Positions 1-57,300 are shown, numbered from the stretch's first letter. The stretch: DNA of 64,000 bases from Hormiphora californensis (GCA_020137815.1 CM035357.1:5254496-5318495); one strand, 5' to 3'. Translations and numbers: made by a program. The notes: generated from the letters alone by a model not told the origin.

Positions 1-166
1 CTGTCTCACCTTTCAGAACCTCATTAGGTCATAGGTGATGGGATGTAATTAAGAGTATCACATGCCAATGGCGGGGAAATACAGCACTATGGATACATAG
101 TGCAAATATTCTTGTTAATCCTGATATAGCTCATGCACAATATCCTCCGTCCTCTCCAATTGGTGA

Positions 167-1104
167 TCACTCCACCACCACAACAGCAGTCTCCACCAAT
201 ATCTCCTCATCTTTCTCACCCTCCCCACTACTGCTACTCCCTTCCTCCAAACTACTCATCTCTTCCTCGATAAGCTCCATGGAGGAGGGGTAATCAGCGA
301 GACTATAATAACGGATCACATGGGGGAAAACACAGGCTGCCTCTAGGAGGACTAGGAAGTAGCACCAGATGTGGACACGCAACTCTGTACTGACTGGACC
401 ATACGATAGATCAACCTGCAGAAATGTCAATATACAGTTAGAGAGAGAGAGAGATAGATCAACCTGTAGAAATTTCATTTTGTCGTTATATAGTTTACAG
501 TCCCGACAATTACAAGACAACTATAATTGGTGTGCGGTTGGTTCAAGGAAGAAATACTTGAATCGCGATCGCCCTAAAACCGATTTTAGGACAATTGGGA
601 CACTCTCGGGACAGAACAGATTGCAGAGAGGATATTATTGGCATTAAGAAAGTTAACAAATTGGTTCATGGCAAGTTCAAAAGAAGGGGTGCTCTATGCT
701 TTTAAATGCACTCATTCATACACAATGAACTCATAAATTAGATCTGATCAGGATTCATAATAATTAACCAAACCACGACCGTCGACAGGAGATCTATCCG
801 CGGTATGTTTCCCTTTCAACTGTTGATCAGTAGGTCATGTATGATACACTGTATCATGTGCAGTAGCAGTTGGTCCTGACCCTTATTCTCAGGAGCATTG
901 ACCTGACAGATATTACAATATGCACTCATTCAGATTTGCATGCGTACCGTGTTGAAGACCTTTTTCAGAATGAAGGTAGTCAGGAACTTCCTGGAACTTC
1001 ACCACCGTCACAAACACCTTCCAGAGTACAAACTTCCAGAAAGATAGAGTACCGGGCGAGATGTTGTTCCGCAGTGTGGTAGATACCTGGAAGTGGGGTT
1101 TAGT

Positions 1105-1188
<84 letters not shown>

Positions 1189-1249
1189 AGAGAGAGAGAG
1201 AGAGAGTGGAGAGAGAGAGAGAGAGATACGAGACAGAGAGACAGAATAC

Positions 1250-1295
<46 letters not shown>

Positions 1296-3366
1296 GAGAC
1301 AGGGGAGAGAGTAAGGGTCAGCACACACCAAAGTTAAAATTAAAATTAAAATTTTGATTTTGACGCCGCACACACCAGTAATTGGTGAAATTGAACTGAC
1401 CTCCAAGACCGTAGACAGCTAGGAGTAGTGAGAAGAGAACGAGAATGTGGAAGTAATGATGGTAGGTTTCTTCGATTAGGGCAGCAGGGTATTCATGACT
1501 TGCATCCAGACCTGATCAGGGAGTTGTATTTGATATGAATTCTGTTGCCATGGGCGTGAACCCTTGTAATTTGTTCCTGTGAGTTGCATTTTGGTCAATT
1601 CCTAATCACTAATTGTAAAAGAATATATCGCGTTCGGGAAAGGAATCTTCATAACTACCAATCCAAGATTGGGAAATGAATGGTATTGTCATATTTTAAT
1701 TAATTTTTGATATTGGCATATTTTACCCTCATGTCATTGATGTAATTGTCATATCTTGTCGTGCAATGGCATATCTTATCGTGCACTGTACATACCCTAG
1801 TAGTAGTACATGTCAGCTGTAACAAGTTCTCTCTCTTACCTATAAGAAGATCAATGTATCCCAGAACCAGTTGTACAACCACCAACTGCAGTATCAGTAT
1901 CTCGTTCAGCACAAAGAACTTTCTAGTAAACTTGATGTGGGGTAGACACACAAAACAGCAGAGTGGGGGGCTGTTCAGTGCCACATAGTTCCCTTTCAGA
2001 TGTTGTTTAGTCCGCTTCTTGCCTGGGGTAACACAATTTGTTGTAAACTTCAAAAAATAATAATGCATTTGTTTCCTGTTTTTTAGAGCAGTCGAAAGTC
2101 GTATATCGAATGTTCTAAGAGACAGAAAACCGACAGAAAACGCCCGAAAATTAAAGGAATATTCCCCAGGTTTCCAGGAACAGGAAACACTTTTTGCTAA
2201 GTGCTAACTGTGCAACTGTTTGAATCCAAAAGGAAAGTAGCTTTTGCATTTTCAACCTTATAACACATCCTGCTCACATGACAGCGAGGGATATCCGACG
2301 CCTCGTGAAAAATATTTTCATTATTGCCTACCTCCACTACTTAGCCTTCCTTCCCCCGCAAACACCGTGTGATGGATAAAAAGGTTGAAGTCACCCTCCC
2401 GTCCCCTTAGCTTAGTCCCTTTAGTAATTAGTACCTAGACTAACTTAGTCTAACTTAGACTTAGTAGTTCTAGATATCTCGGAGAGTTTATGACGTGGTT
2501 TAGTTAGAATAGGTTACCATGATTACCATACATACCTCCAAGATAGGTTAAAATCAAGCGGAGAAACATCATAAGGGAAATAGCCTCGTACGCCTCAGAT
2601 AGGAATATCACCTTAGCCATTGATTTTGGTACTATGATACCTGAAGTTAGAGATAGTCATTAGTTCCTCCTGTAGCTGGCTGATCCCTAATTCTGGGTTA
2701 TTCTCCCCTAGCATCGCTAATTGATCTCTCCCAATCACCCCTTTTTACCCCATTTTACCTGATATGTAGCAGATCACAAAGATAGGAAAGGTGAGAATGA
2801 CACCAACTGTACAAACACACTGGATAGTATTCCGGGTGAATTGACATCGGTGATCGTTGGCTCTCTTCACGAATAAACCTGAACAGAAATCAGGCTTGAA
2901 GATCTTAAACTGTTCATACACAGTGTCAAGCAATGTAGATCAGGCTCAAGCTGAATCCGACCGTAACTAAAGTTAGTCTGATTGATATACAGTCGGACCC
3001 CGATTTAGGGGCCCCCGATTTAGTGGCACCCCGATTTAGGGACAGGATTTTTTCCCCCGATATAGGAAATTAACCTTATTTGACCCCGATTTAGTGGACA
3101 CCCTGATTTAGTGGACAAGAGCCTTTCCCCCGAGGGTGTCCCTAAATCGGGGTCCGACTGTAATACTATGGACAAAGAGATTTATTTCACTTACCAAACA
3201 CAAAGATACAGACAATCAGAGAGATCCCAACAATCGGATAGTACTCCGGCGGAGGGTTCTTATACAGCTGAGCTATGGTAGGTATACCATCTTCCCCCTC
3301 CTCCACCTCTCCTCCCCCTCCTTGGGGCCCTTCCTCTACCTCTACCTCCTCCCTCTTGGAAAACAT
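167..3366 (-). CDS. OST-alpha/TMEM184-family transmembrane protein, multi-exon
   Basis: Seven exons can be chained on the minus strand: 3195-3366, 2759-2878, 2536-2640, 1840-2022, 1401-1511, 960-1086 and 167-415. The first five all join in phase 1 at GT-AG sites. Translation starts MFSKREEVEVEE, with an acidic Gly-rich N-terminus. Each exon then carries about one hydrophobic segment: IVGISLIVCIFVFG, CTVGVILTFPIFVICYIS, EAISLMMFLRLILTYLGG, EILILQLVVVQLVLGYIDLL, FHILVLFSLLLAVYGLGG, WKFVLWKVFVTVVKFQ and IWCYFLVLLEAACVF, seven in all. The cysteine cluster PPLCCFVCLP followed by a basic FTRK matches the CC-rich loop of the Solute_trans_a family (OST-alpha/SLC51A, TMEM184). OST-alpha forms half of a basolateral bile-acid and steroid transporter; whether this protein transports anything is inference. 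The tail is acidic and Ser-rich (SLEEGSSSSGEGEKDEE). Exons 6 and 7 do not join their neighbours in phase, so a small exon or a boundary is missing there. Confidence 0.75.
411..470 (-). repeat. Duplicated 3' splice-site segment of the OST-alpha-like last exon
   Basis: On the minus strand TTTCTRCAGGTTGATCTATC occurs twice, 48 nt apart, separated by a short (CT)n. Both copies give a usable AG acceptor (exon starts at 463 or 415). The 48-nt interval is open and in frame, so use of the upstream site would add 16 residues. Confidence 0.7.
1109..1303. repeat. (GA)n microsatellite
   Basis: Long interrupted GA tract between OST-alpha-like exons 5 and 6. It lies just upstream (minus strand) of the exon 6 acceptor, where it reads as a CT-rich tract on the sense strand. 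Confidence 0.95.
2990..3160. mobile_element. 171-bp TA-flanked MITE, CAGTCGGACCCCGAT family, copy 1
   Basis: The ends are inverted repeats (CAGTCGGACCCCGATTTA at left, its complement at right) flanked on both sides by TA, the target duplication of Tc1/mariner/pogo-type elements. The interior is made of diverged copies of CCCCGATTTAG in both orientations. It fills over half of intron 1 of the OST-alpha-like gene. Related copies lie at 14834-14924 and 46068-46224. Confidence 0.85.
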
Positions 3367-4522
3367 TAGAAGTTTAAACTACTTATCCGGCGAAGGGGGG
3401 GGGGCGTGAAGTGCCGATCTTCGACGAGGGCGGGAGAAGAATACAAAGGAAAAAGGTTACAAGAAAGGGAAAGAAACGGCTTCATAATACATACCATGGT
3501 GGACCAGGCGGGCTGGTATTTTAGAAGTTCTCTACAGTAATCCAATAACCTTGTTTATAGCTATACGCAGCATGTGAAATAAATATATGTGTTAAACGTG
3601 GCTTTTAGTTCATACTTGTTTCTATTATGGGAAACATGTTGACAACACCAGAAGAAAGGCTATTTAAGGCTTGAGCACGATAAGGAGACCTATAACTGAG
3701 TAAAAGATGCAAAAACTAGATAACTAGAACAATGGTCGAGGCCTCTAACAATTGGCCCCAGGAAATAAATCTCAATATATCACACTTGGTTGATACACAT
3801 CAGGTCGGGGCAATACATTATATGCATATAAACACCACATAGCGCTGCTGTACATATAACACCACTGAACATGTCTAATTATTGCATACCACTGTGATCG
3901 TGAACAGCGAGATTATTGTCATGATATCAGGGGCAGGGGCAAAGGGAAATGAACCACCTGACAAAATTTAACCGCAGAAACATTCCATTCCATTGCATAG
4001 AAGTAGTGTGGTATATTGCGGTGGGAAGTGCAGCACAGTTCTGGTACTGTTACGTTCGCCGAAATATTTTAGTCACCACAAAATAGACAAAATAGAAAAA
4101 GTTCCAAGCGAATTACTTTTTACACCCTGTGTGCCCACCACATTGCATCATACCCACCCCTCTTTCTATGTTGTCCAGGGCGAAACCAATTTAACAATGC
4201 ACCTAGCTCGACCCCTTTTCGCGAGCTCCGCCAAATGTAAAGGAGGGTTAGAACATAACAATTTAACAATGCACCTAACTGTCTTTAATATGTTTAATGT
4301 GACTACATGCACATTGCACATCCAGATATAATACCCCTTGCCTCATGGCATACGGGGGGGGGGGGGGGGGGTACAGTCTCTCTAAACCTTAGCTATAGGA
4401 CTCCCACCAATATCCCTAAACCGCTAACCCATAAACACCCCTGTCCCACCCCTGTCCACCAGGAACTATCCTGATCACTTCCCCCAACACACACCACTAA
4501 CCCATCATCACCACTCCTGCAG
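3367..4522. other. Intergenic/5' region between divergent genes
   Basis: This separates the minus-strand OST-alpha-like gene from the first coding exon of the plus-strand coiled-coil gene, so it may hold promoters for both. No convincing exon is seen. It contains a poly-G tract of about 18 (4352-4371) and a short motif (CTCGACCCCTTTTCGCGAGC, near 4207) that recurs slightly changed near 4700. Confidence 0.5.
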
Positions 4523-4537
4523 GCCCACAACGCTGCA

Positions 4538-7500
4538 ATGGCAATAGTAGAAGACGATAAGGAAGCTCTGTACTCCAAGTGTGAGGAGCAACTCGTGGAA
4601 ATAGAAACACTAAGGTATGTGATCGTATTGTGTTCCGTATACGGTGTACCAGTTTACCACTCAGGTATGAGAGTCTGAACAAGACACGGTTTACCCTAGC
4701 TCGATCCCCTTTTCGCGAGCTGCGCCGGCATAAAATAAAATAAAATAGGTGTGAGAAAAACAAATGTACCCCCTCTTGTGTGCAAGACTCGTATAGCGCA
4801 GTTTTAGAGAAACAAAAGCGTTGGACTAGCAAAGCATGACTTATATTAGACCTAAATTGTCTCTCTAAATGTCTGAAGTCTTGATGTTAATTTTCATGAA
4901 CATACAGGAGTTACAAGGGAACAATAACAAAATGACTTTAATTCTGAGGTTGAACCATTACATGGTATATATCATAAATAATGGAGTTACGTTGTCTCAT
5001 ATAAGACCGTCCTCTTCGCACCGGGCCGAAGGCCCGGGGCGGCTACGTGAGGCTGCACCGAGGTTGTGCGGTGTATAACAGTTAGTGTCTGACAAGAGTT
5101 ACGGCAGTATTTCTGCACGAAACTGTCCTTTGCAGAAGTCGCTGCGCTATTAATCTTATCTGTGAGGAACATAGATATACATCTGCTGTCAGCACTGAGC
5201 GAGTTTCTGGCCTCTGATTGGTTGAGATTAGAGAGGGTTCAGCCAATCAGAAGCTCAGAAATTGTGTGCATTGACATTGCTAAGATACCCTAGACAGAGA
5301 CTCCTGACCCTCAACCAAGATCACATCAAAAGAAAGCTAGATAATTAGTATCAGATCAGTCGCTATAGTAAAACCCAGTTCCAATGATTGGATTTTGCCC
5401 TTATAAGGAATAATTATCTGGAATTGATTGAAGATTTTACTACGGAGACTTGTTAGGAAAGCTTAGAATGATCGCCTACAATAACGTTCTCTGACCCCTG
5501 TGCAGAATTAGAAATGGAGAAAACGCCTTTGCCCTCTTTATTTATTCTGGAAAAGTAGGCTCACGCGAGCTTTTCCGGGAAAAGCTCATTTGATGCAAGA
5601 ATGCAAGAATAACAAACGAAAACTAATTTTTGTTTCAGTAAAATGAATAATATGCGGGGATACCAACATATTACCATTCTAACTAAACGATGAAAGCGAA
5701 ACAGTTATCTATTGGGCATTCAGTTCATTTCCATATGCAACAGCAAATTTAGCCTAAACTATGCTCGTTTAGGCGCCTAATACCTGAAATATACACAACT
5801 GGATGTTTATTGTTCGACCAACAAACAGATCCACATAATTCTGACCACTAAAGCTGTTTGGAAGACATATTGAAAATTATTCAATGAATTGTTGAATAAA
5901 ATGTCTAGCTGATCGTAACTACCCAATAACTGTTTACCTACGCGACTGCACAAGAATGCCTGTTATGGAGTGTTACTAAACAAACAAATAAAATCCCATG
6001 AACTTTGGATTTATTCCATCTAACTCCTTACGCCAGCTCCGGCTATATTGTAATTCGGGGGTAACTCCTCCAAACTATCACTATAAGGGGCCACTACTAC
6101 TACCACTTCCCTATCCGGCATGACATTCTACTCCCCTTTCTGATCCCCTGACATTACCATTTACCCCCCACTATCCGCCCCCCTCACATCACCATTTACC
6201 CCCCACTTCCAGACTCCCCCTGACATTACTCCCCTTGACTACAGGTTGGAGTTGGTAGCAGCAAAACACGATTTGGGGACAAAACAAGCAGAGCTGACGT
6301 TTGTTACCGATGAAATGCTTAGCATGAGTGTTAACGAGGGTCGGAATAATGATCTGAAGGATAATAACCACCCGGTAAGGAAAATACTGTAACTTGTAAG
6401 AAATACTGTAAGAAATATACTGTTCTGAATACCGGTGATCATGATGATGATGATCTATCTGTCATTCCACGAATGATATCTGATCAAGATCAAGACCCAT
6501 ATGATATATGAGAGAGTAGGCAGGCAGATTTAAGATAGTTCAAATCGTATTTCAAAGTTACGAACGAAACTCTGTTTATTGTGAAAGCTGGGACCATTCC
6601 ACTAAACTTCATCACAGTGGAATGAAGAGCTGGGTCAACTTCATAGGGAAAGTAGTTCCTGGAAATTACCCTCTGTAATCCATTTTACAATCATATGTAA
6701 CATCAAGCAATCATTCTCAAAGCTACTTATCCTACAATATGTCCCCCAAATGGGTTAGAAGTAGCAGCAAGCAAGCAATCATACTCAACGCTACTCATTC
6801 CCTCCAATGAGTTAGAAGTACCATTTACCTCCTTTGTCTGTTACCGATTCTTATATATCTGTCTGGCGGCGCCGACGCGATCTGAGCCGCCAGACAGGTC
6901 CTGCTCTAAATCCAGGTCACGAGTTCATCCACCAATCTAGCTATCTCATAATGGCCGTTACTATGTTTCATCCTGTTTGTATACTAATGACTGATATAAT
7001 GATCATCTTTGATCAGTTCCTTTGAAGCGGTCCAGTGGCCATTATTTAGTGAGTATCATGTGAACTTCACTGTGAAGTTTCCAGACCACAGCCAGACACT
7101 AAACTGCAGGCATATCAGCTGGAGCGGTCTAATTACCAATACCCAATATACCGGAGCGGTCTAATTACCAATATACTGCAGAGTATCTAATTGATTGGTT
7201 AGCTTATAAGCTGTATACAGATCTGTAGAAACTCAAAGAGGCTCTATTCTTGGCATCGATAAATTATAAAAGATCAATCATCAAAACTCATACTCATAGA
7301 TAGTGTCCAGATCCATAGATAGTGTCCAGATCCATAGATAGTGTCCAGATCTATAGATAGTGTCCAGATGCTCAAGTTTAGACAATTGTGCCCCCACGTG
7401 TGTCAGTATCTCTATATCATGCTCATTACAATCTCATGGACCACTCTTACACAGATATAACGATCATATAGTTTATCCACGTGGGTAGTTGATCCCAAGC

Positions 7501-10500
7501 ACCCAGATAGAAGAAGCACTACTTCGAGTGCAGAAATCGATTCCTCCATTCCCTAATCTCACAGATCGTCCTCCTGCAATCGTACCCGAAAAGTTCACAA
7601 TCCAGTTTATACCATTCATATACCAGGTTCAATAATTTATCCGGCAAGGGAGCGTAGTACTCGTACAGATCTGTATACCTGTCAATCGAGAGATGGGATA
7701 TTAGTATTCTGTTGCTAGTCGTGTGGCCCGTAACTACTGTATAGGGATGGCGCTTGTAGAGAGAGAGGGTCGAACAAGGGAAGAATGGGGTAATACATAT
7801 TGGAAGGAAAGAATTTTCGGTTTTATGAAACTAATCGTGGCATAAAAAGATGCCCTGTCTCCTTACTTGCTGTAGCCTCGTACAGGGTTTTTATTTGTTT
7901 CAAATTGGTCCTCATGTCTCTGCATCAGATGTTGAGCCTCCAGACTTAGTAGCATAGTATTGAATTCACAATCTAGATCTTCAACCTATTATAGGGGTAA
8001 TTGAGCCGTTAAATAGGACAAGCAAATAAGTACACTGTTATTCTACTCCTCTACTAAATGATAACATCTTGAATCAATCCACCACCACCTACCTTCAAGA
8101 TTGTTGTAGTGTGCTACTTGAAAGCAGAATAGCACCTACCTTCAGGATGTAATTGTAGTGTGCCCCTTGGGAACATGGTGAACAGAACTCATCAACCGAA
8201 GCCCAGTGCTCATTATGATTCCCCATTACTACGGATGTTATGAATTCTTCGAAGGTAGCTGAGAGTGGCTGGGTATACGGGTTATCTGTATTCTTGGTAC
8301 TGTAGTACAATCTCCCCTTGGTAGGATTAGTCTCCACCAACTTCCCTGCTTCCTCCCTGGCTTGGCTCAGAAGCTCTTGTTTGTGCACCAGTAGGTGTCT
8401 CGGAAGGTGCCTGTATTTCCCTACCATCTTATCAAAGATGTTATCTATCATTGGTTGCGATGGTGTTTCTATCTTATCTCGGTACCCTGATAACAGTCTC
8501 TCGAACGGGTGACGGGTAATCAGGAATCTGGGGACAAGTTTAGGGGCGTCAGGCGCCCAGAATCTAGAGTGCCGCCACAAATTAGCGCCATTTCGCCGCT
8601 TGTCAAGACACAATTCCTCCCTGTAATAGAGTTGACAGAAGTAGGCGTTAGTGTTTGAGCTGCCTGCCTTGTAAACAGGACACCAGGTCAGCCCATCGAA
8701 TCCGACCTTGTCGTAATGAAATAACTCTTTAGGAGCTGTTCTACGGGGATGGAGGTCTCTATCCTGACACGCCTCTTGAAGATGTTTCTTCCTCTGTCCC
8801 ATGAGAACCATCCATTCAGCTACATCGGTGCAGTTGTAGTTCTTGGGCTTTCTAACCAGCTGTGGGGGACACGATGATGAACTCTTTAAATCTCTCTTAT
8901 CGGGTAACTGGTCTTTATAACTCTGACAGACATAACTATCATATCTGTTGGTTTTGGTGTTCCTGCAGGTGGCTCTCCAATGATTGTTATCACTGCTGTT
9001 ACCCATATTGTTAACACTACACTCCACATCGTCAGCCCCTCTCGCCTTCAAATCCTCCTGTCTCGCTCTCTCCCTCGCTGCCCTCTCCTTCTCCGCTCTC
9101 TCCTCCTCATTCTCTTCCTCAAAACTCTTCCTCCAGGCCTCCATCTCTAGTTCCATCTGCTCCATATCAAATGCATCCTCTCCCTCCTGATCAGGCTGGT
9201 TGAGATCCCCAAAATCAGGTTCGGGTGTTTCCTCTGGTTGGTGCAGGGTGCTCATATTGACTGGGTCTGTTAGGTAGAGGGCCAGGATGTGGATTGTGTA
9301 GGTGGCGACCAGGGTGGAACATGCCACCAGACCGAATATCAACATTCTGATCTTACACTTCATTGTCGAATATGATTGTTGTTGAGTCCAAACCTAGATG
9401 GGTTATATTGGGAGTCAATAACAATGAGATATAATATTGGGAGCCTAGAAGTAGAACAATAAACCTCATCTGAGGCCCGGGGCATTGAAAATGTTTCACA
9501 ACTAATAACTAAGTTTCCAATATCTAGCTCACTAGAAGAAGTTTATAGTATAAATTATACTAGCAGCCAACACACAGTGTAAAGTGATGTACTAACACTT
9601 GAGTACTGAGTTTTACAAATATCCGCATAGTGGAAAACAGCCTCACCGATCAGGATAGTCGGGTACTCACTGTCAGCGTGGAGAGTGATATTACTGCATT
9701 CAGTGAACACTCTCCTCGCAGGAGCGAAGCAAGTGAGATAGGGTTAGCACAATACCAGTGACATGGTACTCTTGAGTCTTGACATGTCCCCTGCAGTCTG
9801 TCATGCATGTTACGTTTGTTATAACCACATCTCTCTCTCTCTCAGGATCGGTACAAGCCAGTGCTAGACAACATACAGTACAAGTTAAAGTGCATTGAAA
9901 GTACCCTGGGCCCTCACGATATGTCCAACAATAAGGTAGGCTTCGATTCTAACAACTGCTTTAGTAAGCCTGAAGTTGTCGGGCGGCGCCGGCTCGATCA
10001 AAAAGGGGTCGGCACCGCCAGATAGGTCTAAACTGAGAATTTAAAACTATCAATTATTTTACATAATTAGGGTAAACCGGGGCAATTCGAACAACCGGGG
10101 CAATTCGAACAATGTACTGCCCGTCTCTCACCTAGTTAAGCTATCATAATGACGTCATCCTATCTCCAGAAGAAAACTGCTCGTTCGAGCCTGCCCGTTA
10201 CCACTAAATAGGCTCTAGATCCGGTTTAAGTTGGTCAATTTCCGATTTGAAAAAACCAGCTGAAAGCTAATAATATTAGCTTTCAGATGGTATAAAAATT
10301 ATCTAAATATTCGCATGTTTTCATTCCAAATTCTGGTAAATTAAGATTACCGGGGCAATTCGAACAACCGGGGCAATTCGAACATGGGCAATTTGGTTAA
10401 CACACCGGGGCAATTTGGTTAACACCCGGGCCAATGATGTGCAGTTCTTTGTACCACGTGATCACGCGTGATACCGAGGCAATTAGAACTAGAACGACCA

Positions 10501-10942
10501 GCGTGTAGATTGCGTGGAGATTACATTGTTCGAATTGCCCCCACCTCTAACAACATCAGGCGGGAATCTTCTTCTGGTGTTGTGAGGACGTTCACGTGAC
10601 TCCCACGTGACGAAATAAAGCACTCCTATTGGTGTTATCCGAATTGCCCCGGTACCATTTTTTCCGACCAAAATTTTTAAATTAGTTATTTAGTTAAGTA
10701 AATGATGGTCCCTAGAGTTGAAATTTATCTTATTCAAAAGATAAAATAATGAACTTTAATCCTATATAATTTTTTTCATTGTATCTTTTTTTAAATGGGA
10801 GTGAGAACCGATTAAGTAAAAAGTTAACCATTTTGCCCCGGTTTACCCTATGCTTCAGACGCTGAACAAGACACTGGATGGTTCAGAAATATGGAACAAC
10901 TCAGAACTTGAAAAGACGAACTGGTACGATACTCTTCAATGA
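4538..10942 (+). CDS. Small coiled-coil protein, four coding exons
   Basis: Exons are 4523-4614 (ATG at 4538), 6245-6374, 9846-9935 and 10859-10942 (TGA). All junctions are GT-AG and phase-compatible (2, 0, 0), giving 126 residues. The protein is charged and helical in character (for example KCEEQLVEIETLRLELVAAK at about residues 14-33, then KPVLDNIQYKLKCIESTL at 73-90), with no signal peptide or membrane segment. I do not recognise the family; a structural or scaffold role is only inference. The first exon is preceded by a good acceptor (CCACTCCTGCAG), so a non-coding 5' exon probably lies upstream, or the true start is in an earlier exon I did not find. The sulfotransferase gene lies antisense in intron 2. 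The last intron ends in a transposable element 9 nt before the acceptor AG. A possible poly(A) signal is AATAAA at 11351. Confidence 0.62.
4615..6244. other. Intron 1 of the coiled-coil gene
   Basis: Contains a GC-rich hairpin near 5020-5045 (CGGGCCGAAGGCCCG) and no exon I can support. Confidence 0.4.
7295..7372. repeat. Short tandem repeat, 19-bp unit, about four copies
   Basis: Direct repeats of CATAGATAGTGTCCAGATC, nearly identical, in the intron that holds the sulfotransferase gene, just 3' of that gene. Confidence 0.9.
7519..9363 (-). CDS. Carbohydrate sulfotransferase (CHST8-14 / Sulfotransfer_2 type), nested antisense
   Basis: Three minus-strand exons, 8140-9363, 7867-7985 and 7519-7678, join in phases 0 and 2 to give about 500 residues. 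This is a type II Golgi enzyme that would transfer sulfate from PAPS to a glycan such as chondroitin or a GalNAc residue. Residues 8-30 are a signal anchor. Residues 65-112 are a charged Glu/Arg stem. The 5'-phosphosulfate loop is CPVYKAGSSNT (228-238) and the 3'-phosphate loop is ITRHPFERLLSGYRDK (282-297). NEHW followed by FCSPCSQGAHYNYILK is the family's conserved block near the end of exon 1. Exon 3 supplies the usual C-terminal signature (DLYEYYAPLP, LDCELFGYDC). The acceptor sugar cannot be read from sequence. The whole gene sits in an intron of the plus-strand coiled-coil gene. Confidence 0.93.
8085..8160 (-). repeat. Duplicated exon-1 end and 5' splice site of the sulfotransferase gene
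   Basis: The end of exon 1 plus its donor (GTGCMCACTACAA... TGAAG/GTAGGT) occurs twice about 50 nt apart on the minus strand. The upstream copy keeps the family reading (YNYILK) and joins exon 2 in phase, so it is taken as the functional donor. Confidence 0.65.
10070..10848. mobile_element. 779-bp TA-flanked MITE with GGGTAAACCGGGGCAA termini
   Basis: It begins GGGTAAACCGGGGCAATT and ends with the complement TTGCCCCGGTTTACCC, flanked by TA on each side. Internal subrepeats of ACCGGGGCAATTCGAAC occur in both halves, and the CRE-like TGACGTCAT is present. No coding capacity. The element forms the 3' end of the last intron of the coiled-coil gene. A second, truncated copy starts at 34909. Confidence 0.85.
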
Positions 10943-11631
10943 CAAGAAATGTGGATCAAATATTAGATTTAGCAGTACAATTTAAATAGTATTGTTCACA
11001 TTCAGACTTTTTGGGGGAACCAGCATGCTCCTATTGGAGAACTGAACTTTCTACGGTTTTATTCTGTGTTTCTATTTTTCTAATCAAGATTGCATGACAG
11101 TCGAGGGAAAGCGAAACAGATAGATATAATATCATTATTATAATTGATCAAAATGAATATCTTATTCTGACCAGTGCAATTTGACTCAGACAGTGACGGA
11201 ATGTATAATTTAAGAACATTCTAGATGTACAGTGACAAATTGAATCAGTGTTCGTATGTTTTTATGTGTGATTAACGTTGTGTAAGATATGTGTACAAAT
11301 CTATCAGTTTATTTTTACGTCCAAAACATGTTTATCTCATTTGTAAAGTAAATAAAACCATGACGCGACATCTTTCAAAATGTACGGCAGGAGTGAGACG
11401 CGCAGTTGTCAGTTTTACAATTGTACGCGCGCGCGCCCGCGATCATAAAAAATTAACTTTCAAAAGTTGTAAAATTTTGAAAGTTTTGATTTCGTTTTTT
11501 TCCCTTATCGAAATTCCTGAAACATCCTGCCATACTAGACCCGTTAAAGCTCTTCATAAGTTTGAACCTATTACTTTTAGACCATTTAAATATTCTGTAT
11601 TTGTAGGATGCATTGAGAGGCGGAACTCGTT

Positions 11632-56627
<44,996 letters not shown>

Positions 56628-57120
56628 GTCTGTGGATATACCGCCCAATTATGAGGCATCTGTGATGTCTATGCAATGAAAAGAGGGGGAGAGAACAGTT
56701 TTCTTCCTCTTTAATTTATTACCAAACAGCTGATGTGTGTGTGTGTTTTCTGTTATTGTTGCTTGTATGTTGTCCCCAGGGGTTTTCCATTGTTTCTAAA
56801 TATACAGAGAAAATATCTTTCCAAAATGGAGAGAGATATGGACAGACAAAAGGGAGAGAGAGAGAGAGAGAGAGAGAGACAGTGAGATTGAATATATTAA
56901 TGAACTACGAACCGTTTTTACTGCACTGTGTAAATAAATAAATTTATCGACTGACGAAGGCCAGGTAATATCATATTAGAACTTTTTGTATACCATTTTG
57001 TTGTGATCTTGTTTGCTATTGGGAAAGATATTCAATAGTCGAGCTCTCTAAAACGAGATTAGCTGAGAGAAATTTATGGTTGTATCTGGAATTCTTTTGA
57101 TCATTTACAATAAAATATCT
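56628..57120 (+). other. WNK 3' untranslated region with poly(A) signals
   Basis: Two AATAAA hexamers, at 56933 and 57109, follow the stop. A short GA tract lies at 56850-56880. Confidence 0.6.
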
Positions 57121-57212
57121 TGTTTTGGTATTAGTCAATATCTAGATCTCTGGCTGCTCTTCTAACTCCAAGTGGGATTTATTCTGCTGTTTTTGTATCG
57201 GTCTGATCCTCT

Positions 57213-57300
57213 GTGGCTCTGCCAGACCAATGTTCTCGCGAACTGAGAATAGGGTCTGGCCAATGTTCTCGCGAACTGAGAATAGGGTCTGGCCAATGCT
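57213..57300. repeat. 36-bp tandem duplication
   Basis: CCAATGTTCTCGCGAACTGA then GAATAGGGTCTGG occurs twice, with a third partial copy, next to a CpG-rich stretch (57360-57470). Confidence 0.85.

Noticed and set aside
1100-1357. Long Arg-Glu and Ser-Leu open frames here and at the other CT/GA tracts
   Set aside because: They are translations of dinucleotide repeats, open in several frames and on both strands.
6855-6898. GC-rich inverted repeat CTGTCTGGCGGC / GCCGCCAGACAG, considered as an RNA gene
   Set aside because: Too short, and no tRNA or snRNA features; a related sequence near 9976 suggests a decayed repeat.
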